The position numbers were made by a program, and so were the translations under genes. Shown piece by piece: positions 1-12,000 of a DNA stretch of 64,000 nt. Under the pieces are notes generated by a model. That model saw only the letters and a program-made list of their open reading frames with translations, was not told where the DNA came from and searched no databases. Source of the stretch: Eulemur rufifrons (taxonomy: Eukaryota > Chordata > Mammalia > Primates > Lemuridae); contig NW_027182921.1 in the NCBI RefSeq assembly GCF_041146395.1, forward strand, positions 170,001-234,000, in the 5' to 3' direction. Numbering within the stretch: the stretch's first letter is position 1; each line of letters begins with the position of its first letter.

Positions 1-486
1 GGCATGTGTGTGGCAGTTGAAAAGTGTGGATCCTGTTTCAGTCTTAGACCCCTCTATGCGTGGGCACAGGTAACTGGCTTGTTCCAAGAAGTATGTCACA
101 GAGCTTTTGAAATAAACACTACATTGAGAGTTATTTGCCAGTTTTTGCAGCACCTTTCACGATAATTGTGATAAGGTTCATCTCTCCCTCCTTAAATCCA
201 AGATGGCTGCGACGGAAAAAACTATGGTGAGGCCTAGCTAACTTGGTGTTGCTGATACTTGGTATTGGAGCCTGGCAAGAGACCACTCTTTCAAGTATCA
301 TTCCACCATCCTTTCTCCATTATTTTAAAAGGTAGAGCACCTTTCACCAGTGAGCATAAGAATGAGTTGCTGGAGGGGATGTTTTTATGTCGAGTCAGGT
401 GGTGGTGGAGGGGCAGGCCCTCTGTCAGTCTGGTGATTTGTTTTTATTATCCCCAGAGAGGAGAAGTGGGTATGTGTGTGGCAGGT

Positions 487-538
487 GAAAAGGGCAGATC
501 CTGTTTCAGTCTTAGACTGAACAGGATCCGCAGTTTTC
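487..538. repeat. Satellite palindrome, first complete copy
   Basis: An inverted repeat beginning GAAAAGGGCAGATCC and ending GGATCCGCAGTTTTC, centred on CAGTCTTAGACTG. The arms differ at a few positions and by a missing A. This is the leftmost complete copy of the monomer's hairpin-forming core. Confidence 0.85.
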
Positions 539-2135
539 AGCCTGTTCCTTTAAGAATCATTTGATTCATCAGCTGGGACTCTACCAAGGTTCTATAGACC
601 CCTCTATGAGTGCACCCAGTAAACTGGCTGGTTCCAAGAAGTATACCGCAGAGCTTTTGAAATAACTACTACGGTGAGAATTATTTGCCAGTTTTTGCAG
701 CACCTTTCACAATAATTGTGTTAAGATTCGCCTCTGCATCCTTAAACACAAGATGGCTGCCATGGAAAACACTATGCTGAGGCATAGCTCACTTGGTGTT
801 GCCAATACTTGGTACTGGACCCTGGCAAGAAGCCAGTTTTTTAAGTATCATTCCATGATCCTTTCTCCACTATTTTAAATGGCAGAGCACCTTTTGGCAG
901 TTAGCATAAGAATGAGTAGCTGGAAGGGACTTCTTTTGTGGGGTCGGGTGGTGTTTGGGGGTCAGGGCATCTTTCAGTCTGGCGGTTTGTTTTTATTAGG
1001 CCCAGAGAGGAGAAGTGGGCATGTGTGTGGCAGGTGAAAAGTGCTGATCCTCTTTCAGTCTTAGGGTGAAAGAGGATCAGCAGTTTTCAGCCCGTTTCTT
1101 TAAGAATCCTTTGATTCATCACCTGGCAATCTACCATGGTTCTCTGGACCCCTCAATGCGTGGGACCCTTTAACTGGATACTTCCAAGAATTATGCTGCA
1201 GAGCTTTTGAAATAACCACTACGTGGAGAATTATTTGCCAGTTTTTGCAGCACCTTTCACCATAATTGTGACAAGGTTCATCTCTGCCTCCTTAAACCAA
1301 GCTGGCTGCCATGGACAAAACCATGCTGAGGCCTACCTCACTTGGTATTGCCTATACTTGGTACTGGAGCCTGGCAAGAAGCCAGTCTTTTAAGTATCAT
1401 TCCACCAACCTTTTTCCATTGTTTTAAAAGGCAGAGCACCTTTTGCCAGTTAGCAAATGAGTTGCTGGAGGGCACGTTGTTGTGTGGGGTCAGGTGGTGT
1501 GTGAGGGGGCAGGCGCTCTGCCAGTCCAGTGTTTTTTTTTTTTAATCCTCAGAGAGGAGAAGTTGGCATGTGTGCAGCAGGTGAAAAGTGCGGATCCTGT
1601 TTTAGTCTTAGACTGAAACAGGATCCACATTTTCTGCCCGTTCCTTTAAGAATCATTTGACTCTTCTTCCGTGAATCCACCATGGTTCTCTATAACCCTC
1701 TATGCGTGGCCCCAGGTAACTAGCTGGTTCCAAGAAGTATGCCATAGAGCTTTTGAAATAACCACTACGTGGAGAATTATTTGCCAGTTTTTGCAGCACC
1801 TTTCACCATAATTGTGACAAGGTACTTCTCTGCCTCCTTAATCCCAAGATGCCTGCCAGGTAAAAAACTATGCTGAGGCCTAGCTCACTTGGTGTTGCCG
1901 ATACTTGGTACGGGAGCGTGGAATAAAACCAGTCTTTCAAGTATCATTCCACCATCCTTTTTCCATTATTTTAAAAGGCATAGCACCGTTTGCCAGTTAG
2001 CATAAGAATGAGTCACTGGAGGGGACGTTTTTGTGTGGGGTCGTGTGGTGTGTGTGGGGGGGCAAGCCCTCTGTCAGTCCAGTGGTTTGTTTTTATTATG
2101 CCCAGAGAGGAGAAGTGGGCATGTGTGTGGCAGGT

Positions 2136-2188
2136 GAAAAGTGCGGATCCTGTTTCAGACTTAGACTGAAACAGGATCCGCACTTTTC
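2136..2188. repeat. Satellite palindrome, best-preserved copy
   Basis: A 53-bp inverted repeat with 23-bp perfect arms. The left arm starts GAAAAGTGCGGATCC, the right arm ends GGATCCGCACTTTTC, and a 7-base centre separates them. It could form a long hairpin or cruciform. The equivalent position recurs once per ~548-bp monomer with varying decay. Confidence 0.92.
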
Positions 2189-2201
2189 AGCACGTTCCTT
2201 T

Positions 2202-2219
2202 AAGACTCCTTTGATTCAT
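2202..2219 (+). repeat. L1 target-site duplication, 5' copy
   Basis: The 18 bp before the L1 (AAGACTCCTTTGATTCAT) match the 18 bp after its tail at 8525-8542 with two mismatches. The site starts just after CCTTT, so the nick position is TT|AAGA. This is a variant of the L1 endonuclease consensus TT|AAAA. Confidence 0.85.
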
Positions 2220-3281
2220 TCTCAATGATGGTGGAATGGTGGTGACCTCCTGGATTCGTGCTCCTGGAGTGGAAGGCATGGGTCTCCCACTGCCCACAAC
2301 CCTAGAGGTTCACTTCCCCACAAGAACGGTGGTGTGAATCCATGGAGAATCAGCGTGGGACAGAGAGAGAGAGCAAGAAAAGACTGAGGTGATTAGGGAA
2401 ATAAATCACCAAAATCTGGAGAGTGCGGGATGGCCAATAGAGAAGGGAGCACGGGACAGCTGTACCCACCTCACCAGAGAGTGGGGTGGGTTCAGCCCCA
2501 CAGGAAAGCATCTTGTTCCCCCTCTGACCTCCACACCCACTCAATTGAGGATCTGCCTGAAGTCGGTGCAGAATCGCCACGGGAGATGTGGGGTTCTGCA
2601 GAGAGGAGACATTGGCAGGAGGCATTTTGGACCCTGGAGTGCTGTGCACAGCTGACGCACCTAGCAACTGTCTCCTATACGCGGGCGGTGGGGCTGCTTT
2701 GGTCCCGGCTCTAGCAGATGCCAAACTGCCTCGTATAGGTGGGCGGCTGGATTCTCCCGGTCCCCGGCTCCTCTGGCCTCTGCCGGTCCCTGAGCATTCA
2801 ACCCCAGTGACAGTGATCTGCAGACGGGTGGCCGCCATTGTCGGGGTCCACAGCCTAAACGCTGAGGAGCGATTGGGTACCGGGCGGCTCCCTGGGCGGC
2901 TCCCTTCCCTAGTCCACGGACCCTGACTGGGAGCTCCACCTTTGTGTGAACACTGAGTGGTTCCCCAGTCACGAGAGAGTAGAGCGTGGACCTTGCAGAC
3001 ATTGGGGTGGGGCAGACCATCGCCCGTGGGAACTGCAGTGGCTGGGGCGTTGGGCGAATGAGGGCACCGCTCCACTCTCCCTATCCACTGTCTTTCTCAC
3101 AGAGAGAGACAGAAGCCACCTCGGGAGAGGAAGAGGGGCAGCCCCCCCAGCGGAGCTAGCAAAATCCTGAACAATATGTGAAGGGCTCCCCCTAGTGACA
3201 GAGGAGGCAGCTTACCTGGCACTCACAGTGTGCCCCTATCCAGACTAAAGCTGAAAGAAGGGATCTTAAGGATTCATTCAG
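2220..3281 (+). promoter_or_regulatory. L1 5' UTR with internal promoter
   Basis: GC-rich sequence between the 5' insertion boundary and the ORF1 start codon. By analogy with other primate L1s it should hold the internal RNA polymerase II promoter. I cannot identify individual factor sites with confidence. The minus strand is open for 241 codons (3075 down to 2350). I do not call this a gene because GC-rich sequence often leaves long chance frames. Confidence 0.75.
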
Positions 3282-4286
3282 ATGGGAAGGGCTCAGCGAA
3301 GGAACTCTAGGAGTATAAAGAATCAAGCTGAAACCATGCCCTCAAAGAGGATTACTAGTTCTCCACCAATTAACACAAAGCAGATTCCAAATAGCAACAT
3401 GTCACAGGAAGAATTTCAAACATGGATCATAAATACGCTGAACATTATGCAAGAAAAAATGGATAATCAACACAAAGAAACCACAAAAAAGATCCAGGAC
3501 TTGGAAGAAAAATTCACCAAAGAAATTGAAATACTGAAGAAAAATCAAACTGAACTCCTGGAAATGAAAAATTTATTCAAGGAGCTACAAAACACAGTGG
3601 AAAGTCTCAAGAGCAGGGTAGATCAAACAGAAGAAAGAATCTCAGAGATCGAAGATAACACTTTCCAATTAAATAAGGCAGTCACAGAGTTAAAACAAAG
3701 AAACATGAGAAATAATCATAGTCTACAAGAAATGTGGGATTATGTGAAGAAGCCTAACGTGAGAGTTATTGGCATTCCTGAGGGTGAAGAAGACAATAAG
3801 CAAGGGTTGAATAAAGTATCTGAAGATATAATTGAGGAAAATTTCCCAGGCCTTGCCAAATCTCTAGATACACAGGTTCAAGAAGCTCAAAGAACCTCTG
3901 AGAGATTCATTCCAAATAGGAAGACACCACGTCATGTAGTTATCAGACTGACCAAAATATCCACTAACGAGGCCCTTCTTCAATCTGTAAGGAGAAAGAA
4001 ACAAGTAACATACAAAGGAAAGCCCATCCGAATCACGCCAGATTTCTCAACTGAAACCTTACAAGCAAGAAGAGATTGGAGCCCCATTCTCACTCTTCTG
4101 AAACAGAATAATGCCCAGCCTAGAATCCTGTACCCAGATAAGCTCAGTTTTATATATGAAGGTGAAATTAAGACATTCTCAGATAAACAAAAACTCAGAG
4201 AATTCACCAAGACAAGAGCAGCTTTCCAAGAAGTATTCAAAACAGAGTTACACGTGGTCCAGCACAAGAAGGACCCTCGAATGTAA
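3282..4286 (+). CDS. L1 ORF1 protein (RNA-binding chaperone), intact frame
   Basis: A 334-codon open frame, close to the ~338 residues usual for primate L1 ORF1p. Family knowledge: ORF1p trimerises, coats L1 RNA and acts as a nucleic-acid chaperone in the L1 ribonucleoprotein. Visible layout: a basic, Ser-rich N-terminus (1-45); a long Lys/Glu/Leu-rich coiled coil (~50-150, ending in heptads such as TEERISEIED); an RRM-like domain (~158-250, with RVIGIPEG at 161-168); and a C-terminal domain (~252-320) containing the family-typical ITPDFSTETLQARRDW. The first ATG after the 5' UTR fits the usual start. The stop at 4284-4286 lies 39 bp before the ORF2 start. The frame is open although ORF2 is ruined. 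Whether it is expressed cannot be told from sequence. Confidence 0.95.
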   Translation: MGRAQRRNSRSIKNQAETMPSKRITSSPPINTKQIPNSNMSQEEFQTWIINTLNIMQEKMDNQHKETTKKIQDLEEKFTKEIEILKKNQTELLEMKNLFKELQNTVESLKSRVDQTEERISEIEDNTFQLNKAVTELKQRNMRNNHSLQEMWDYVKKPNVRVIGIPEGEEDNKQGLNKVSEDIIEENFPGLAKSLDTQVQEAQRTSERFIPNRKTPRHVVIRLTKISTNEALLQSVRRKKQVTYKGKPIRITPDFSTETLQARRDWSPILTLLKQNNAQPRILYPDKLSFIYEGEIKTFSDKQKLREFTKTRAAFQEVFKTELHVVQHKKDPRM

Positions 4287-4325
4287 CACTAATCAAGAGA
4301 TAAATATGAAAACACAGTTATCATA

Positions 4326-7300
4326 ATGGCTCAAGAGAGAAAACAGATCAATGAAATTCAACCCAACATGAGGAACAGCAATCTGTCTCGCTTATCAGTT
4401 CTCTCATTAAATGTGAATGGATTGAATTCCCCACTCAAGAGACATGGACTGGCCCAATGGATAAAAAAGATATAAGCCAAGTATCTGCTGTCTTCAGGAA
4501 ACTCATCTAACCTGCAAGGATGCATTTAGACTGAAAATAAAAGGGTGGAAATCAATATTCCAAGCAAATGGAACCCAAAAGAAAGCTGGCGTGGCAGTTC
4601 TAATCTCCGATAACGTAGTTTTTAAATCAACAAAAGTAAAGAAAGACAAAGATGGTTACTATATACTGGTGAAGGGTACAATTCAACAAGAAGACATAAC
4701 TATACTTAACATATATGCACCCGATCTAGGTGCACCCAGATTCATAAAGCAAACCCTACTTGATCTGAACCAAATGATAGATAACAACACTTTAGTAGCC
4801 AGAGATTTTAACACGCCACTGACAGTTCAAGACAGATCCTCCAAACAAAAAATAAACAAAGAAATATTGGACGTAAATAGAATGCTAGAACAAATGGGCC
4901 TGACTGACATCTACAGGACATTCTACCCAAATACCACTGAATATAAGTTCTTCTCATCAGCTCATGGGACATTCTCCAAGATTGACTATATCTTAGGACA
5001 TAAAGAATGTCTTAAAAAATTTAAAAATATAGAAATAATACCATGCAGCTTCTCGGATCACAGTGGAATAAAAGTAACAATGAACCCTAACAGAAATCCT
5101 CATTTCTACTCAAAGTCATGGAAGCTAAATAACCTTCTCCTGAACAATCGTTTTATAAATGAAGAAATCAAGTCAGAAATCAAAAGATTCTTTGAATTAA
5201 ACGACAAAGGAGATACAACTTATCAAAATCTGTGGGACACAGCTAAAGCAGTCCTGAGAGGAAAATTTATTTCCATAAATGCCTATACCAAAAAGACAGA
5301 AAACTTACAAATAGACAATCTAATGAATAGACTCAAAGAGCTGGAGAAGAAAGAAGAGACCAAACCCAAACCCAGCAGAAGGAAATTATTAAGATTAAAT
5401 CAGAACTAAATGAAAAGGACCATAAGGGAGCATAAGGGAGATTAAACCAAACCATAACGGAGATTAATAAAACCAAAAGTTGGTTCTTTGAAAAAATAAA
5501 CAAAATTGACACACTTCTGGCTAAACTAACCAAGAGCAGAAAAGAAAAATCTCTTATAACCTCGATCAGGAACACGAAAGGAGTAATCACGACTGATGCC
5601 ACAGAGATACATGATATCATCTATGAATTCTACAAAAATCTTTATGCACACAAATTAGAAAACCTGGAGGAAATGGACAAATTCTTATAAACACACAGCC
5701 TTCCCAGGCTCAACCAGGAAGAAATAGAATTCCTGAATAGACCGATATCTAGATCTGAAATTGAAACAGCAATAAAAAACCTTCCCAAAAAGAAAAGCCC
5801 TGGACCAGATGGGTTCACACCTGAATTCTACCATACCTACAAAGAAGAACTGGTGCCCATCGTACATAAACTATTCTCCAATATAGAGAAGGATGGGATT
5901 CTCCCCAACACTTTTTACCAAGCCAACATAATCCTGATACCAAATCCAGGAAAGGATGCAACTAAAACAGAGAACTATAGACCAATTTCTCTTATGAATA
6001 TAGATGCAAAAATTCTCAATAAAATTCTAACAAATCGAATCCAAGTGCTTATCAAAAAAATAATCCATCACGACCAAGTGGGCTTCATCCCAGAGATGCA
6101 GGGATGGTTTGACATATGGGAATGTAATTCATCACATAAATAGAAGCAAAAATAAAGATCAGATGATCCTCTCAATAGATGCAGAGAAAGCATTTGACAA
6201 AATTCAACACCCTTTTATGATAAGAACACTTAACAAAATAGGCATAGATGGGGCCTATATAAAAATGATACAAGCCATATACGACAAACCCTCAGCCAAC
6301 ATCATACTGAATGGGGAAAAACTGAAAGCATTCCCACTTCAAACTGGAACCAGACAAGGCTTACCACTGCCCCATTACTTTTCTACATAGTATTGGAAGT
6401 CCTTGCAAGAGCTATCAGGCAAGAGAGCAGAATCAAGGGAGTTGAAATAGGGACAGAAGAGATCAAACTCTCACTCTTTGCTGATGATATGATGTTATAT
6501 CTATAAAACCCCAAGGTTTCAACCAAGAGACTCCTGGAATTGATCAATGAATTCAGTAAAGTCTCAGGATACAAAATCAATACACACAAATCAGAGGCAT
6601 TCATATATGCCAATAACAGTCAAATGGAAAACCAAATTAAGGACTCAATACCCTTCAAAATAGCAACAAAGAAAATAAAATACCTAGGAATTTATTTAAC
6701 TAAGGAGGTAAAGGACCTCTATAGGGAGAACTATGAAACACTGAGGAAGGAAATTGCAGAACATGTAAATAGGTGGAAAACCATACCATGCTCATGGATC
6801 GGTAGAATCAACATTGTTAAAATGTCTATACTGCCCAAAGTTATCTACAGATTCAATGCAATCCTTATTAAATTACCAACATCTTTTTTCACAGACATAG
6901 GAAAAATAATTTTACGCTTTGTATGGAACCAGGGAAGACCCCGTTTAGCAAAAGCAATCTTAAACAACAAAAACAAAATGGGAAGTATTAATTTGCCAGA
7001 CTTCAAACTATACTACAAGGCTGTGGTTCTTAAAACAGCCTGGTACTGGCACAAGTGCAGGGACACAGACCAGTGGAACAGAACAGAAAATCCCAATATA
7101 AAACCATCCTCATATAGCCATCTAATCTTTGACAAAGCAGACAAAAACATACTCTGGGGAAAAGATTCCTTATTTAATAAATGGTGCTGGGAAAACTGGA
7201 TATCCACATGTAGAAGACTAAAACAGGACACATAACTCTCACCCCTCACAAAAATCAAATCACAGTGGTTAACAGACTTAAACCTAAGGTCAGAAACTAT

Positions 7301-8216
7301 TAGAATTCTAGAAGAAAATGTAGGAAAGACTCTTACAGACATTGGCCTAGGCAAAGAATTTATGAAGAAGACCCCTAAAGCAATCACAGCAACAACAAAA
7401 ATAAATAAATGGGACCTGATCAAATTAAAAAGCTTCTGCACAGCCAAAGAAACAGTCACGAGAGTAAATGGACAACCTACAGAATGGGAAAAAATTTTCG
7501 CATACTACACATCAGATAAAGGACTGATAACAAGAATCTATTTAGAACTCAGGAAAATCAGTAAGAAAAAATCAAACAACCCTATCAAAAAGTGGGCAAA
7601 GGACATAAATAGAAATTTTTCAAAAGAAGATATAAAAATGGCTAACAAACATATGAGAAAGTGTTCAACATCTCTAATCATCAGGGAAATGCAAATCAAA
7701 ACCACAATGAGATATCACTTAACTCCAGTGGGAATGGCCTTTATCAAAAAGTCCCAAAACTATACATGTTGGTGTGGGTGTGGGGAGATAGGTACATTCA
7801 TACACTGCTGGTGGGACTGTAAACTAGTGCAGCCCCTGTGGAAAGCAATGTGGAGATACCTTAAACAGATTCAAGTAGACCTACCATTCGATCCAGCAAT
7901 TCCATTATTGGACATCTACCCAGAAGAACAAAAGTCATTCTATAAAAAAGACACCTGCACCTGAATGATTATAGCAGCACAATTCACAATCACAAAGATG
8001 TGGAAACAACCCAAATGCCCATCAATTCATGAATGGATTAGCAAAATGTGGTATATGTATACCATGGAATATTACTCAGCTATTAGAAATAATGGCGATA
8101 TGGCATCTCTTTGGTTCTCCTGGAGAGAGCTGGATCCCATTCTATTAAGTGAAGTATCCCAAGAATGGAAAAATAAGCACCACATGTACTCACCAGCAAA
8201 TTGGTTTCCCTGAGTG
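4326..8216 (+). pseudogene. L1 ORF2 (endonuclease / reverse transcriptase), broken
   Basis: The ORF2 region starts at ATG 4326. Family role: it nicks the target DNA and reverse-transcribes L1 RNA at the nick. The N-terminal endonuclease frame reads to 4473, where a one-base shift creates a TAA. Endonuclease sequence continues in another frame at 4591-5409. A 10-bp direct duplication (CATAAGGGAG at 5421-5430 and 5431-5440) lies just after that frame closes. The reverse-transcriptase part shows [20 protein letters not shown] and FADD (6477-6488), but has a stop near 5689, shifts near 6110 and 6366, and a stop just after FADD. Later stops fall near 7233 and at 7962-7964. A Cys/His-rich segment ([18 protein letters not shown]) lies near 7768-7821. 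No functional enzyme is possible from this copy. Confidence 0.95.
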
Positions 8217-8524
8217 CACATTTGGGAACAACACCAATTGGGTATCGGACAGAGGTTGGGGCCGGGTGGAAGGGATGGGTGTATACCTACTTGATGAATG
8301 TGATGTGCACTGCCTGGGGAATGGACACCCTTCAAGTTCTAACTGGGGGGGATGGGGTGGGGGAGAGGAGGGGTGCACACCTACATGATGAATGTGATGT
8401 GCACTGACTAGGGAATGGACAAAATTGAAGCTCAGAATCGGGGGAAAGGGGAGGCATGGGGAATGTATATAGCCTGATCTTTTGTACCCCCATAATGAGC
8501 TAACAAACAAACAAACAAACAAAA
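8217..8524 (+). other. L1 3' UTR and AAAC-type tail
   Basis: Non-coding sequence after ORF2. It contains two G-rich tracts and an imperfectly repeated ~110-bp segment in which GATGAATGTGATGTGCACTG recurs at ~8293 and ~8388. The element ends with an AACA/AAAC microsatellite (~8501-8520) and a short A run. A G-rich polypurine tract in the 3' UTR is typical of L1. Confidence 0.85.
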
Positions 8525-8542
8525 AAGAATCGTTTGATTCAT
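8525..8542 (+). repeat. L1 target-site duplication, 3' copy
   Basis: AAGAATCGTTTGATTCAT follows the L1 tail and pairs with 2202-2219 (two mismatches). Satellite sequence continues directly from it with CAGCTGGGAATACACC. Confidence 0.85.
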
Positions 8543-9010
8543 CAGCTGGGAATACACCATGGTTCTTTAAAGACCTCTATGCGTGGGCCCAGGTAACTGG
8601 CTAGTTCCAAGAAGTATGCCACAGAGCTTTTGAAATAACCACTACGTTGAGAATTATTTGCTAGTTTTTGCACCACCTTTCACCATAATTGTGATAAGGT
8701 TCGTCCGTGCCTCCTTCAACCCAAGATGGCTGGGGCGGACAAAACTATGCTGAGGCCTAGTTCACTTGGTGTTGCCGATAGTTGGTACTGGAGCCTGGCA
8801 AGAAGCCATGCTATTAAGAGTCATTCCACCATCCTTTCTCCATCATTTTAAAAGGCAGAACACCTTTTTCCAGTTATCATAAGAATGAGTTGCTGGAGGG
8901 GACGTTTTTGAGTGGGGTCGGGTGGTGCGTTGAGGGGAAGGCTCTCTGTCTGTCTGGTGGTTTGTCTTTATTATGGCCAAAGAGGAGAGGTGGGCATGTG
9001 TGTGGCAGGT

Positions 9011-9063
9011 GAAAAGTACGGATCCTGTTTCAGTCTTAGACTGAAACAGGATCCGCACTTTTC
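9011..9063. repeat. Satellite palindrome, near-perfect copy after the L1
   Basis: A 53-bp inverted repeat with 26-base arms around a single central T (CAGTCT-T-AGACTG). There is one arm mismatch (GTACGG against CCGCAC). This copy best shows that the ancestral hairpin was almost uninterrupted. Confidence 0.9.
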
Positions 9064-12000
9064 AGCCAGTTCCTTTACGAATCCTTTGATTCATCAGCTG
9101 GGAATCCACCATGGCTGTCGAGACCCCTCTATGTGTGGGCCCAGGTAACTGGCTAGTTCCAAGATGTATGCCGTAGAGCTTTTGAAATAACCACTACGTT
9201 GAGAATTGTTTGCCAGTTTTTGCAGCACCTTTGACCATAATTGTGATAAGGTTCATCTGTGCCTCCTTAAACCCAAGCAGGCTGCCACGGACAAAACTAT
9301 GCTGAGGCCTAGCTCCCTTGGTGTACCGATACATTTTACTGGAGCCTGGCAAGAAGCCATTTTTTTTAAGTACAATTCCACCGTCTTTTCTCCATTATTT
9401 TAAAAGGCAGTGCACCTTTAGCCAGTTAGCATAAAGATGAGTCACTGGAGCGGCTTTTTGTGTGGGGTTGGGTGTGTGTGGGAGGGCAGGCCCTCTGTCA
9501 GTCCCGTGGTTTGTTTTTATTATTCCCAGAGAGGAGAAGCGGGCATGTATGTGGCAGGTGAAAACTTTGGATCCTGTTTCAGTCTGAAACAGTATCTCCG
9601 CTTTTGAGCCTGTTCCTTTTGGAATCCTTTAATTCATCAGTTGGGAATCCACCATGGTTCTCTAGACCTCCCTGAGCGTGGGCCCAGGTAACTGGCTAGT
9701 TCCAAGAAGTATGCCGCAGGGCTTTGGAAATAACCACTACATTGAGTATTATTTGCCAGTTTTTGCAGCAACTTTCACAATGATTGTGAAAAGGTTAGGC
9801 AGTGCATCCTGAAACCCAAGCTGGCTTCCACAGAAAAAACTACGGTTAGGCCAATCTCCCTTGGAGTTGCCGATAATTGGTACTGGTCCGTGGCAAGAAG
9901 CCATTCCTTTAAGTATCATTCCACCTTCCTTTCACAACTATTTTAAAAGGCAGAGCACCTATTGCCATTTAGCTTAAGGATGAGTCGCTGGAGGAAACGT
10001 TTTTGTGTGGGGTGGGAGAGGCAGAGCCAGGCCCTCTGTCAGTCCAGTGGTTTGTTTTTATTATCCCCGGAGAGGAGAAGTGGACATGTGTGTGGCAAGT
10101 GAAAAGTGTGGATCCTGTTTCAGTCTTAGACTGATACAGGATCGGCACTTTTCATCCTGTTCCTTTAAGAATCCTTTGCTTCATCAGCTGGGAATCCACC
10201 ATAGTTCTCTACACCCCACTATGTGTGGGCCCACTTAACAGGCTAGTTCAAAGAAGTATGCCACAGAGCATTTGAAATAACCACTACCATGGAAATTATT
10301 TGCCAGCTTTTCCAGCACTTTTACCATAATTTTGATAAGGTTCATTTGTGCTTCCTTAAACCCTAGATGGCTTCCATGGACAAACGTATACTGAGGGTTC
10401 TCTCGCTTGGTGTTGCCAATACTTGGTACGGGAGTCTGACAAGAATCCAGTCTTTTAATTATCATTGCACCATCCTTTCTCCCTTATATTAAAAGGTGAG
10501 CAACTTTCGGCAGTTAGCATAAGGATGAGTCAACGGAGGGGATGTTTTTGGGTGGGATCGGGGTGGTTTGGGGGACAGTCCCTCTGTCAGTCTGGTTGTT
10601 TGTGTTTATTATGCCCAGACAGGGAAGTGGATATATTTGTGGCAGGTGAAATGTGCGGATCCTGTTTCAGTTAGACTGAAACAGTATCCGCACTTTTCAG
10701 CTGGTTCCATTAAAAATCCTTTGATTCATCAGCTGGGAATCCACCATGGTTCCTTAGAACCCTCCATGCATGGGCCCATGAACTGGCCTGTACCAAGATG
10801 TATGCTGCACAGCTTTTGAGATAAACACTACGTGTAGAATTATTTGCCAGTTTCTGCAGCACATATCACCATAATTGTGATAAGGATCGTCTGTGCCTCC
10901 TTAAACACAAGATGGCTGCCACGGAGAAAACTATGCTGAGGCCTAGGTCACTTGGATTTCACGACACTTGTTACTGGAGGCTGGAAGGAGGCCATTCTTT
11001 TAAGTATCATTCCACCATACTTTCCCCATTATTTTAAAATGCACGGAAACCTTTGCAAGTTAGCATAATAATTAGTAGCTGGAGGGGACATTTTTATTTG
11101 TGGGGTCGGTGTGGGTGGGGGGCGCAGGCCCTCTGTCAGTTCGCTGGATTGTTTTTATTTTCCCCAGACCGGAGAAGTGGGCATGTGTGTGGCAGGTGAA
11201 AAGTTCGGATCCCGTTTCTGTCTTAGACTGAAACAGAAACCGCACTTTTCACCCCGTTCCATTAAGAATCCCTTGCTTCATCAGCTGGGAATCCACCATG
11301 GGCCTCTAGACTGCTCTATGCGTGGGCCCAGTTAACTGGCTAGTTCAAAGAATTATGCCGCAGAGCTTTTCAAGTAACCACTACCATGAGAATTACTTGA
11401 CCGCTTTTGCAGCACCTTTCACCATAATTGTGATAAGGTTCATCTGTGCCTCCTTAAACCCAAGATGGCTGCCAGGGACAAACGTGTGCTGAGGCCTAGG
11501 TGACTTGCTGTTGCGAATACTTGGTATGGGAGTCTGGATATAAGCCAGTCTTTTAGGTATAATTCCACCATTCTATCTCCATTATTTTAAAAGGCAGAGG
11601 ACGTATTGCCAGATAGCATAAGGATCAGTCGCTGGAGGGCACGATTTTGTGTGGGGTGGTGGGGGGCGGGGGCAGGCCATCTGTCAATCCGATGGGTTGT
11701 TTTTGTTATCCCTAGAGAGGAGAAGTGGGCATGTGTGTTGCAGGCAAAAAGTCAGAATCCTGTTTCAGTCAGGATCTGCACTTTTCAGCCTGTTCCTTTA
11801 AGAATCCTTAGATTCATCACCTTGGAATCCACCATGGTTCTCTAGACCCCTCTATGCGTGGGCCCAGGTAACTGGCTTCTTCCAAGAAGTATGCCACAGA
11901 GCTTTTGAATTAAACAGTACGTTGAGAATTATTTGCCGGGTTTTCAGCACGTTTCACCATAATTATGATAAAGTTTGTATGTGCCTCCTTAAACCCAACA

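Larger units (their letters stand above)
1..2219 (+). repeat. Satellite array, old monomers (left end)
   Basis: About four head-to-tail monomers of ~545-555 bp, measured by recurrence of the palindrome centre near 512, 1068, 1613 and 2162. Each monomer repeats landmarks in the same order: the palindrome, CCTTTAAGAATC, a CACCATGG-containing block, CATAATTGTGA, a CAAGATGGCTGCC-like block, a TTTTAAAAGGCAGAGCACC block, and TTTTTATTATCCCC. Neighbouring monomers carry many scattered substitutions and small indels, so this part looks old. No coding potential is conserved. The array continues beyond the left edge and resumes after the L1. Confidence 0.95.
2220..8524 (+). mobile_element. L1: Full-length LINE-1 (L1) retrotransposon
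   Basis: A 6.3-kb non-LTR retrotransposon inserted in sense orientation in the satellite. In order it holds a ~1.06-kb GC-rich 5' UTR, an intact ORF1, a 39-bp gap, an ORF2 with endonuclease, reverse transcriptase and C-terminal cysteine-rich regions, a G-rich 3' UTR, and an AAAC-rich tail. An 18-bp target duplication flanks it (2202-2219 and 8525-8542, two mismatches). The 5' end appears complete, which is unusual because most L1 copies are 5'-truncated. ORF2 carries several stops and frameshifts, so the copy cannot move on its own. The mismatched duplications and ORF2 damage suggest moderate age. Confidence 0.97.

Noticed and set aside
2389..3170. Plus-strand frames of 74-112 codons in the L1 5' UTR
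   Set aside because: They overlap one another in different frames in GC-rich sequence, and none matches an L1 product.
8072..8522. Minus-strand frames over the L1 3' end
   Set aside because: They are shadows of ORF2 and of the G-rich 3' UTR (proline/serine-rich when read in reverse).
8590..8620. Pol III B box (GGTTCC-like phrase in TAGTTCCAAGAAG)
   Set aside because: It does not match GGTTCGANTCC, and no A box or terminator arrangement accompanies it.
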